From an uncultured Opitutales bacterium (GTDB lineage: Bacteria > Verrucomicrobiota > Verrucomicrobiia > Opitutales > Intestinicryptomonadaceae), in NCBI GenBank assembly GCA_944389195.1, contig CALXLM010000026.1:62001-126000 (forward strand): 64,000 bases of DNA, written 5' to 3'. Below the pieces are notes generated by a model. It searched no databases. It was not told the DNA's origin and saw nothing but the letters and a program-made list of their open reading frames with translations. The position numbers and the translations under genes are program-made. This document shows, piece after piece, positions 18,340-26,175 of this stretch (its first letter is position 1; every line of letters begins with the position of its first letter).

Positions 18340-18561
18340 TAAGCGCGCACGCTTTCGCCGCATGCCCCGGCGGGCGATTTTCAGGCAGCGGCTATTTGAA
18401 GCGCTTTCGATTCGGGTGGCTGTGATATCGCAAAAAGCGCGGGCCCAATAAAAATCGGCCAAAGCTGTTTTGCCGCTGCGCTGATGCCCGCCCGCATGCC
18501 TCCGCATGCCCGCCTTTAAAAGGCTTCGGGGAATCGGCCGATTTCAAAAAAAAATTAAGTG

Positions 18562-18589
18562 TTGAAAACGCCGAAGCGACTTTAATAAT
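18562..18589 (+). promoter_or_regulatory. Promoter of serS
   Basis: TTGAAA (18562-18567), 16-nt spacer, AATAAT (18584-18589), with 8 nt to the ATG at 18598. The transcript leader would be only 1-2 nt. No T-box motif is present in the 258 bases before serS. Confidence 0.55.
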
Positions 18590-18597
18590 TAGCCGCC

Positions 18598-19860
18598 ATG
18601 ATAGACGTAAAACTGTTGAGGGAACGCCCCGACTTTGTAAAAGAAAAAATTGCGCTCAAAAAATTTGACTGCGATATAGACGCAATTCTGGCTTTCGATA
18701 TCGAAAGGCGCAGGGCTCTTGCGGCCTTTGAAGAGGCGCGCAGCGCGCAAAATGCGGCGAGCAAATCGCTGTCGGAACTTCCCAAAGGTTCTTCCGAATT
18801 TAAGGAAAAAGTCGCCGAGATGAAGGCGGTTTCGGCAAAAGTAAAGGAGTTGGAAGCGGTATCGGCGGAATGCGAAAAAAAGTGGAAATCGATGCTGCTT
18901 ACAATTCCCAATATTCCTGACGATTCCGTTCCAGTGGGCAAAAGCGAAAAAGACAACGTCACCGTCAGGGTATGGGGCGACATCGAAGGCATAAAAAACG
19001 CCGTGCCGCATTGGGATCTCCCGTTTTTCGGAGAGCTCCTCGACTTTCAAAGGGGCGTCAAGGTGACCGGCGCCGGATTCCCGTTTTATGCCGGAGACAT
19101 GGCAAGGCTTGTCCGCGCTCTCGTTTCGCTGTTTCTCGACGAAGCACGCAAAAATGGATACCGCGAACTTATGTGCCCGATAATGGTAAACGCCGCAAGC
19201 GCCACGGCCACCGGGCAGCTTCCAGACAAGGAGGGGCAAATGTACCGCGACGCGCAGGACGACTATTACATGATTCCCACCGCAGAAGTGCCGATAACAA
19301 ACTTCCACCGCGACGAAATTTTCGACGAATCGCAGCTTCCGGTTTATGCGTGCGGATACACGCCGTGTTTCCGCCGCGAAGCGGGCAGTTGGGGCAAGGA
19401 CGTGCGCGGCCTCAACAGGCTGCACCAATTCGACAAGGTGGAGCTTGTAAAATGGGTCCACCCCGACAGCAGCATGGACGAGCTTGAAAAGCTGCGCGGC
19501 GACGCCGAAAGGATACTCCAAAAACTCGGACTTCCCTACCGGGTGCTGTCTATTTGCACGGGCGACATAGGCTTTCCCCACGCGAAGCAGTTCGACCTTG
19601 AGGTATGGGCGGCGGGCCAGCAAAAGTGGCTTGAAGTTTCAAGCTGCTCGTGTTTCACCGACTTTCAAGCCCGGCGCGCAAACATACGCTTCCGCCCTTC
19701 CGACGGCGGCAAACCGCGGAACGTGCACACGCTTAACGGTTCGGGGCTCGCCGTTCCTCGCGTATTGGCTGCAATACTCGAGAACAACGTGCGCAACGAC
19801 GGCAAAGTCGCCGTTCCGGAGGTGTTGAGGCGGTGGTACGGTGAAGAAACCATCGGATAA
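18598..19860 (+). CDS. serS: Seryl-tRNA synthetase
   Basis: Charges tRNA-Ser in the cytosol; class II synthetase of 420 residues. The N-terminal long coiled-coil arm that holds the tRNA variable arm spans about 25-110 (alternating Glu/Lys/Ala helix). Class II motif 2 is visible in CFRREAGSWGKDVRGLNRLHQFDKVELV, and motif 3 in LNGSGLAVPRVLAAILEN; the serine-binding TAEVPITN is present. The start is supported by the promoter just upstream and by MIDVKLLRERPDFVKEK, the usual SerS opening. ffh follows after 19 nt. Confidence 0.97.
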   Translation: MIDVKLLRERPDFVKEKIALKKFDCDIDAILAFDIERRRALAAFEEARSAQNAASKSLSELPKGSSEFKEKVAEMKAVSAKVKELEAVSAECEKKWKSMLLTIPNIPDDSVPVGKSEKDNVTVRVWGDIEGIKNAVPHWDLPFFGELLDFQRGVKVTGAGFPFYAGDMARLVRALVSLFLDEARKNGYRELMCPIMVNAASATATGQLPDKEGQMYRDAQDDYYMIPTAEVPITNFHRDEIFDESQLPVYACGYTPCFRREAGSWGKDVRGLNRLHQFDKVELVKWVHPDSSMDELEKLRGDAERILQKLGLPYRVLSICTGDIGFPHAKQFDLEVWAAGQQKWLEVSSCSCFTDFQARRANIRFRPSDGGKPRNVHTLNGSGLAVPRVLAAILENNVRNDGKVAVPEVLRRWYGEETIG

Positions 19861-19879
19861 CTAAAAAAACGCCGCACAA

Positions 19880-21214
19880 ATGTTTGAAGGACTAACTGAA
19901 AACCTGTCGAAAGCCCTCCGCAATTTGCGCGGCATGGGGAAGCTGACCGACGAAAATATGGCCGGCGCGCTTGAAGACGTGCGCAAAGCGCTGCTGTCCG
20001 CCGATGTGCATTTTAAGGTTGCCCGCGAATTCACCGAAAGGGTTAGGGAGCAATGCGCTGGGCTTGAGGTTATAAAGTCGGTCACACCCGGGCAGCTGGT
20101 CGTAAAAATCATAAACGACGAACTCGAAAAACTTCTCGGCGGAGGCTCCCAAGAACTCTCGCAGGAACGCCCGCTGAAAATCATGATGGTCGGCCTCCAC
20201 GGAGCGGGTAAAACAACCACCTCGGCAAAATTGGCGGGGCTGCTAAAAAAGCGCGGCATGGTTCCCGCTCTCATCGCCTGCGACGTGTACCGCCCGGCAG
20301 CCATCGACCAGCTTGAGGCTCTCGGCGCGCAAATAGGAGTCAAGGTATATTCCGACAGGAATTCAAAAGACGTCCCCGCCCTCGCGTCGGCGCTTAAAAG
20401 CCGCGCCATTGACGATGGCGCAAACGCCGTCATATTCGACACCGCCGGACGCCTTCAAATCGACGCGGAGATGATAGGCGAAATTTCCAGATTAAAAGCG
20501 GCCGAAAATCCGCAGGAGGTGCTGCTTGTCGCCGACGCCGCGCTCGGTCAGGAAGCCGTAAGCGTCGCGAAGGCCTTTAACGACGCCGTGCAAATAACGG
20601 GAGTGGCGCTTACGAAGCTCGACGGCGACGCGCGCGGAGGGGCGGCGCTATCCATAAAAACGGTTTCAGGCGCGCCGATAAAATTCGCATGCACGGGGGA
20701 AAAACCCGGAGACATTGAAATATTCCACGCCGACAGAATGGCCCAGCGCATACTTGGAATGGGCGACGTCGTAAGCCTTGTCGAGCGCGCGCAGGAGTCG
20801 ATAGACGCTGAAGAGGCCGAAAAAATGGCCGAAAAACTCCGCAAGGCCGAATTTGACCTTGAAGACTTTCTCGCCCAAATGCGCCAAATAAAAAAGCTCG
20901 GCTCGATGGGCAGCATAATAAAAATGATCCCCGGCATGGGCGGCGTAAGCGTCGGAGAGCGCGAGGAGAAAAAAATGCGCCAAACGGAGGCCATAATTCT
21001 TTCCATGACGCCGCTCGAACGCCAGAATCCAAACGTAATAAACGCCCGCAGGCGGCTCCGCATAGCGTCGGGCTCGGGCACGCAGGTGCGCGACGTTAAT
21101 CTGCTGCTCAAACAGTTCGACGGCATGAAAAAAATGATGAAGATGATGCGCGGCCCCCAGGGCAAGCGCAGAATGGCCGGAATGATGAACGCCATGCGAA
21201 AACGCGGATTATAA
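19880..21214 (+). CDS. ffh: Signal recognition particle GTPase
   Basis: Binds signal sequences of nascent inner-membrane proteins together with SRP RNA. N domain 1-85; G domain with P-loop [10 protein letters not shown] (105-114), [16 protein letters not shown] and [10 protein letters not shown]; methionine-rich M domain from about 300 with GMGGVSVGE and a C-terminal [10 protein letters not shown] stretch. The more common P-loop is GLQGSGKTT; the His and Ala here are conservative variants. Length 444 is normal. It follows serS closely, so both are likely cotranscribed. The 4.5S RNA gene was not seen in the window. Confidence 0.97.
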   Translation: MFEGLTENLSKALRNLRGMGKLTDENMAGALEDVRKALLSADVHFKVAREFTERVREQCAGLEVIKSVTPGQLVVKIINDELEKLLGGGSQELSQERPLKIMMVGLHGAGKTTTSAKLAGLLKKRGMVPALIACDVYRPAAIDQLEALGAQIGVKVYSDRNSKDVPALASALKSRAIDDGANAVIFDTAGRLQIDAEMIGEISRLKAAENPQEVLLVADAALGQEAVSVAKAFNDAVQITGVALTKLDGDARGGAALSIKTVSGAPIKFACTGEKPGDIEIFHADRMAQRILGMGDVVSLVERAQESIDAEEAEKMAEKLRKAEFDLEDFLAQMRQIKKLGSMGSIIKMIPGMGGVSVGEREEKKMRQTEAIILSMTPLERQNPNVINARRRLRIASGSGTQVRDVNLLLKQFDGMKKMMKMMRGPQGKRRMAGMMNAMRKRGL

Positions 21215-21362
21215 CGCCTTTCTCACACATTCTTCAAACGCGCCGGCGGTATTTCGGTTTTGAAAAGACCGCATGCGCCGCCGCACGCGCGCCTCACGCG
21301 GAAATCCGAAAATTGGAAGCCCAACGCTGCTTTAATTTCCATCAAACAAAGACCATATGCAT

Positions 21363-22952
21363 ATGTTAAAAACAATCATGTTATCCTTAGCAATAGCCGC
21401 GGCGGCGATTTTTGCGAAAGCCGAACAAATCATACCCCGAGAGTATGGCGAGGAAAGATTCTCCTACCTTATCGACAGGTTCAATTCGGAGGACGACGAA
21501 ATATATGTGAATACGATTCCGAATTCCGAAGCGAAAAAATTCCTTGCATCAAACATTCCATTGTTCGACTGCCCGGACGACACTATCGCGGAAGTGTACT
21601 ATTTTAGATGGTGGACATTCAGAAAGCACATATTGAAAACTCCGAACGGGTATGTAATTACGGAATTTTCCCCTAAAGTTTTCTGGTCTGGCCAGTACAA
21701 CACCATATCCTGCGCCGCCCCGCACCATATACGGGAAGGCAGATGGCTCCGCGACGAAAAAATAATATCCGACTACATAAGGTTTTGGAGCACCGCAAAG
21801 CATATCCGAAATTTTTCGTTCTGGTACGCCGATTCCGCACTGCAATTCCACCTTGTGAAGCCCGATCTAAAGCTTTTGAAAGACATGTATCCGAGCTTTA
21901 AGTCAAACTACGGAGCCTGGGAAAAATCAAACCGCGATCCGGAAAACAACCTATTTTGGATCCGGGATCAGGCCGACGGCATGGAGCTGTCGATATCAGG
22001 CTCCCTAAACGCGAGATGGGAGGGGTACAGGCCCACCATCAACAGCTACATGTTTGCCGAATGCCGGGCAATATCTAAAATTGCCGCCCTTCTTGGTGAA
22101 GACGCCGACGTCAAGCCGTACGCCGATAAAGCCGCGGAGTTAAAGAATCTAATAAATGAAAAGCTTTGGGATCCCGAAGACAAATTTTTCAAGGTAATGC
22201 CAAAAAACGGCTATTGCGGAAAATTGTCCGACGTTCGCGAGCAGCTCGGATATACCCCGTGGTATTTCAACATTCCGCCCGAAGAGTATGCCGAAGCGTG
22301 GAAACAAATTCTCGACGAGCGCGGATTCAAGTCGAAATACGGCCTTACGACGGCAGAACGAAGGGACGGGCGTTTTAGCATAAACTATATCGGGCACGAA
22401 TGCCAATGGAACGGCCCCGTATGGCCGTATAGCACGTCCGTCACTCTGACAGCCCTCGCAAACCTTCTAAACTCTTATTCCAACAAGCCCGTTTCAAAAA
22501 ACGACTATTTTGAAGCGCTGAAAACTTACGCGTCGTCCCACTTTCTCGTAAATGAAAACGGCAAAAAAGTATTTTGGATAGACGAGTGCCAAAATCCGGA
22601 CAACGGCGATTGGATAACGCGCGCCATTTTAATAAGAGAAGGCAAAAAATTTAGAGCGTATTACAAGGAGCGCGGCAAAGACTACAACCATTCCACTTTC
22701 AACGATCTGGTAATCACCGGGCTTGTTGGGCTGCGCCCGAACGCCGGAAACTCGCTTACAGTCAATCCGCTTGTTCCCGACGATTGGAAATTTTTCTGCC
22801 TTGAAAATGTCAGATGCAAAGGCTCTGACATAAGCATATTTTGGGATGCCGACGGCTCGCGCTACAAAAAAGGTGCCGGACTCTTCGTCTTTATAAACGG
22901 CAAGTGCGCCGCGCATTCCAAAAAATTAGAAAAGCTCGACATAAATTTATAA
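21363..22952 (+). CDS. Secreted (alpha/alpha)6-barrel glycoside hydrolase, MGH1/GH63-like
   Basis: Exported protein of 529 residues; the ATG at 21363 gives the signal peptide MLKTIMLSLAIAAAAIFAKA (a second in-frame ATG lies six bases earlier). The body is the trehalase/mannosylglycerate-hydrolase-like helical barrel: YRPTINSYMFAECRAISKIA, NLINEKLWDPEDKFFKV, the acidic HECQWNGPVWPYSTSVTLTA and the C-terminal HSTFNDLVITGLVGLRP. Proteins with this architecture cleave alpha-linked sugars by inversion; likely acids are in WIRDQADGME and HECQWNGP (inference). It lies behind ffh with 148 bases between and probably has its own promoter. Confidence 0.78.
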   Translation: MLKTIMLSLAIAAAAIFAKAEQIIPREYGEERFSYLIDRFNSEDDEIYVNTIPNSEAKKFLASNIPLFDCPDDTIAEVYYFRWWTFRKHILKTPNGYVITEFSPKVFWSGQYNTISCAAPHHIREGRWLRDEKIISDYIRFWSTAKHIRNFSFWYADSALQFHLVKPDLKLLKDMYPSFKSNYGAWEKSNRDPENNLFWIRDQADGMELSISGSLNARWEGYRPTINSYMFAECRAISKIAALLGEDADVKPYADKAAELKNLINEKLWDPEDKFFKVMPKNGYCGKLSDVREQLGYTPWYFNIPPEEYAEAWKQILDERGFKSKYGLTTAERRDGRFSINYIGHECQWNGPVWPYSTSVTLTALANLLNSYSNKPVSKNDYFEALKTYASSHFLVNENGKKVFWIDECQNPDNGDWITRAILIREGKKFRAYYKERGKDYNHSTFNDLVITGLVGLRPNAGNSLTVNPLVPDDWKFFCLENVRCKGSDISIFWDADGSRYKKGAGLFVFINGKCAAHSKKLEKLDINL

Positions 22953-23665
22953 TAAAATTTTTCACTTTTCCCCAAAAAGCGTCGCCGGTTCCGTAAAGCG
23001 CCGGCAAAATCGGGCAAAGCCATAAAACAGAAAAAACGTTCAGGCATGCACAGCGCGTTTGAACACTGGTTTCACGGCTTATAAAAAACGCATTGAAGGC
23101 GCATTCTTTTGCATGCGCCTAAAAACTCCGATTAAATTGCGACTTTTTGAGCCGAAACGCGCTCCCGAAAAACAGTCCGCCCAAAAACGCCTTAAAAAAT
23201 TCGGGGAGGCGCCAAATGTTTCCGAATGGGAATTTTTAGAGATTAAGGCTTTTTCATAGTTTAACCCGCCATTTTGCAAGTACTCCAAGCTCCAAAATCT
23301 CCGCCCACGCACACCCTTGTGGGATTAGCTTCGCCTTCCTACGAGCGCCGCCTTTATTCCGTCTTTTTTTCGATATCCAAATCTTCGGCGCATATCGCCT
23401 GCTTACGCCTTCGCCAATATTAACTACCTTTTATATTTATGCCGATTTATCCGTAGGCGGCACAAACTTTATTCCGCCCGCATTTTACCGTATTTATCAT
23501 CGTCTTTTAACACTTGCCCCACTTCGTTTCGTTTTACAACCCATGGTAAAGAACGGAAAATTCGCCAAAATACTTCTTGCCATTTAATCTGCCATTGTCC
23601 ATTGATATATTCGAGCTAACAGACAAATCTTTAATTAAACAAGGGCATTACAACTAAATACCGCT
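22953..23665. other. Long spacer without a recognisable gene
   Basis: 713 bases. A hairpin with arms GGCGCAT/ATGCGCC lies near 23098-23119. From about 23280 on, the plus strand becomes strongly pyrimidine-rich, as in the 11997-13258 spacer. Short open frames have no known motifs. Confidence 0.45.
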
Positions 23666-25318
23666 ATGAAAATAGATATAAAAACAATACCGCTATCCGT
23701 ATTGGTCGCTGCGGCCGCAATGTGTCCGGCAACGGCTGAACAAAAACTGCCATCGCCGTCGTCTCCCAACCCGGGGTTAAAATACTATTATCCAGTTCCT
23801 AAAGCGGAAACTCCGGTAGAAGGCGAATACGATATCGTGGTTTACGGAGGAACTCCCGGTGGCGTTGGCGCAGCCATTCAGGCAAAAAGAATGGGCAAGA
23901 CCGCGGCGTTATACGTTTTCAGGCGGCACGTCGGAGGCCTGACATCAGCAGGACTTACAGAAACCGACATAGGCAAAAAAAGCGCAATCGGTGGCATGGC
24001 CGTAGAATTTTACGAAAAGCTCGGCAAATGGAGGCATTTCCGCCCGAGCGAAGCCGAAAAAGCCTTCCTTGAAATGCTCACCGACGCCGGAGTACCCGTA
24101 TTTTTTGAACACCGTCTCGACAAAGTCGAAAAAAAGGACGGCAAAATAGAAAAAATCATATTTGAAAACGGCAACTCCGCAAAGGGTAAAATGTTTATCG
24201 ACGCCACTTATGAGGGCGACCTGCTTGCGGCTGCGGGAGTTTCGTATATGGTCGGGCGCGAAGACAACTCGCGTTTCAACGAAACCTATAACGGAACCTA
24301 TTTTTCAAAACACAGCCACCTTCCCAGACACGCGGTGGATCCGTACAAAATTCCCGGAGACCCCTCGAGCGGGCTTCTTGAAGGCGTCACCGACACCAAA
24401 GTCACCGAACTCGGGAAAGGCGACAAAAAACTGCAGTCCTACTGTTTCAGGATGTGGGCAATGAAGGACGGCAAGCATGTGCCGTGGCCGAAGCCCGACA
24501 ACTACCGCCCAGAACGCTACGAGCTTCTCAAACGCTACGTCAACGGGGCTCCTCCGGAATTTTGGGATTTGAGGTACAAACACGGCCCGCTAAAGTTGAA
24601 CGAGGGAGACTGCAACAACGCGGGCCCCATTTCGCTCGACCATGTCGGGGCTAACTTCGGATGGGCCGAAGGCACCTATGCCGAACGCGAAAAGATATTT
24701 CAAGACCATGTCAACTACCAGAAGGGCTTTATGTACTTTTTGGCGAACGATCCGTCCATACCCCAACAGTTGAGGGAACGCGTTGCGGCGTTTGGACTCG
24801 ACGCATACGAGTTCCCGGAAACCGGAAACTGGCCGCACGAATTATACGTCCGCGAGGCCCGCCGCCTTCTGTCCGATTACGTAATGACGCAAGCCCACTG
24901 CCAAGGCGCCAAAATAGCCGAAGATTCAGTTGGCCTCGGAAGCTACCAAATGGATTCGCACCATGTTGAACGCGTGGTTAAAGACGGAAAGCTCGCGATG
25001 GAAGGCGGATTTGAAAAGCGCGTGCGCAAATCTTATCCTGTAAGCTACAAGAGCATTGTTCCCAAAAAATCCGAATGCGCTAACCTTCTGGTTCCTGTCG
25101 CACTATCGGCGTCGCATGTGGCTTTTGGGTCGATAAGAATGGAGCCCGTATTCATGATTCTCGGTCAAAGCGCGGCAACGGCTGCGGCCATAGCAATAGA
25201 CGACAGCGTCGCCGTTCAGGACGTAAACTATCCCAAGCTTAGGCAGCGCCTTTTGAAAGACCGCCAGATACTCGAAGCGCCTGCTGAACCTGCAAAAAAG
25301 AAAAGGGCAAAAAGATAA
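23666..25318 (+). CDS. Secreted FAD-dependent oxidoreductase (FAD_oxidored family)
   Basis: Exported flavoprotein of 550 residues with a signal peptide (IPLSVLVAAAAMCPATAEQ). The dinucleotide site is YDIVVYGGTPGGVGAAIQAKR at about residues 55-75, followed by VGGLTSAGLTETD, typical of the PF12831 group. A C-terminal FAD-contact segment lies at about 490-515 (SASHVAFGSIRMEPVFMILG). These proteins are common in saccharolytic Verrucomicrobiota and Planctomycetota next to glycosidases and are sometimes annotated xanthan-lyase-like; the true reaction is unknown. The tail AEPAKKKRAKR is basic. A weak -10-like TAAATA ends 5 nt before the ATG. A bidirectional terminator follows. Confidence 0.82.
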   Translation: MKIDIKTIPLSVLVAAAAMCPATAEQKLPSPSSPNPGLKYYYPVPKAETPVEGEYDIVVYGGTPGGVGAAIQAKRMGKTAALYVFRRHVGGLTSAGLTETDIGKKSAIGGMAVEFYEKLGKWRHFRPSEAEKAFLEMLTDAGVPVFFEHRLDKVEKKDGKIEKIIFENGNSAKGKMFIDATYEGDLLAAAGVSYMVGREDNSRFNETYNGTYFSKHSHLPRHAVDPYKIPGDPSSGLLEGVTDTKVTELGKGDKKLQSYCFRMWAMKDGKHVPWPKPDNYRPERYELLKRYVNGAPPEFWDLRYKHGPLKLNEGDCNNAGPISLDHVGANFGWAEGTYAEREKIFQDHVNYQKGFMYFLANDPSIPQQLRERVAAFGLDAYEFPETGNWPHELYVREARRLLSDYVMTQAHCQGAKIAEDSVGLGSYQMDSHHVERVVKDGKLAMEGGFEKRVRKSYPVSYKSIVPKKSECANLLVPVALSASHVAFGSIRMEPVFMILGQSAATAAAIAIDDSVAVQDVNYPKLRQRLLKDRQILEAPAEPAKKKRAKR

Positions 25319-25332
25319 TCCCCTTTCGCAAA

Positions 25333-25374
25333 GCAAAAAAACGCGCCAGGTTTTAAACCGGCGCGTTTTTTTGC
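25333..25374. terminator. Bidirectional intrinsic terminator
   Basis: Perfect 15-bp stem with arms GCAAAAAAACGCGCC (25333-25347) and GGCGCGTTTTTTTGC (25360-25374), placed between two convergent genes; the A/T runs serve both directions. Confidence 0.93.
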
Positions 25375-25389
25375 TCTTAGAACAGAGGG

Positions 25390-26043
25390 CTATTTGCGTA
25401 TCTTCTTTGCGACAGTTTCGGCTATAACCCTGGCTCCGTCCGCGTTTGGATGTATCTTGTCGGGAAACATATCGGAATGGCTGGAAAGCGGAGCGAACAA
25501 GTCTATTATTTCAACGGCTTTGCTTTCGGCGGCGACCTTTTTCAAAAGGGGGATAATCTCTCCTATTATCCTGTCTCCGTTTATGGAAAGCGGAGCTTTG
25601 CCGTTCGAATATGCGGGAACCGGCAAACACAAAAAAACTTTAGGCTTGGAAGACAGGTTTTCAAAAGATGAAATAAGCGTTTTAACGTCCGACACGAAAT
25701 TGTCGATATGAGCCATGTTTGCCGCCTTGGAATCGTTTGTTCCGAGCTTAATTACGACTATATCGGGCTGAAAATTTAACGCCTCCTGATACCTTCTTGT
25801 GGCCATGTACGGAGAATTTCCCAAATGGAGGGCCGTGGTTCCGCTTACTCCGAAATTTTCCACCTCATACCCTTCGCCCAAAATGCGCCCGAGCTGTTTG
25901 GGATAGGTCATATTTCTGTCGCTTATGCCGTGTCCGTAAGTGATGCTGTCGCCGACGCACGCAACCTTTATTTTTCCGAAAGAAACCGACGCTGCAAGCA
26001 CGGCTGCAAGCGCAACAACGATTGTTTTTACAAACTTCACCAT
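25390..26043 (-). CDS. Secreted SGNH/GDSL esterase
   Basis: Exported hydrolase of 217 residues; signal peptide MVKFVKTIVVALAAVLAASV, cleavage probably after SFG. All four SGNH blocks are present: CVGDSITYG with Ser33, the Gly in VENFGVSGTT, Asn in KLGTNDS and the Asp-x-x-His dyad in DKIHPNADG. The short single-domain form fits rhamnogalacturonan- or sialate-acetylesterase-like enzymes that deacetylate glycans. It is divergent from the metal ATPase at 26176, with two inverted repeats in the 132-base region between them. Confidence 0.9.
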   Translation of the reverse strand: MVKFVKTIVVALAAVLAASVSFGKIKVACVGDSITYGHGISDRNMTYPKQLGRILGEGYEVENFGVSGTTALHLGNSPYMATRRYQEALNFQPDIVVIKLGTNDSKAANMAHIDNFVSDVKTLISSFENLSSKPKVFLCLPVPAYSNGKAPLSINGDRIIGEIIPLLKKVAAESKAVEIIDLFAPLSSHSDMFPDKIHPNADGARVIAETVAKKIRK

Positions 26044-26063
26044 AATATTTTCACCATTTCTAC

Positions 26064-26107
26064 GTTTTTACGCTAATAAAACGCATAAATTGGGCAAGCG
26101 TAAAAAC
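26064..26107. repeat. 11-bp inverted repeat upstream of the SGNH esterase
   Basis: GTTTTTACGCT (26064-26074) and AGCGTAAAAAC (26097-26107), perfect, separated by 22 nt. It lies 20-64 bases upstream of the minus-strand start, where a regulator or the promoter should be. It could be a pair of operator half-sites or a transcript hairpin. Confidence 0.5.
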
Positions 26108-26133
26108 TCGAATAAAAAGTTTTGCAAAATAAA

Positions 26134-26169
26134 TTAGATTAATCTAACTTTTGTGGAATCATTTATAAA
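26134..26169 (+). promoter_or_regulatory. Palindromic operator candidate and -10 of the metal ATPase
   Basis: The perfect palindrome TTAGATTAATCTAA (26134-26147) sits where the -35 of a TATAAA box (26164-26169) would be; no good -35 hexamer is present. TTAG/CTAA ends recall the half-sites of DtxR/MntR-type metal regulators, but this is only a resemblance. The TATAAA ends 6 nt before the ATG. Confidence 0.5.
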
Positions 26170-26175
26170 ACAGCC

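Noticed and set aside
18411-18440. GGGTGG-containing stretch upstream of serS as a T-box
   Set aside because: Only the GGGTGG part of the T-box core is present; the NACCGCG part, specifier loop and terminator are missing.
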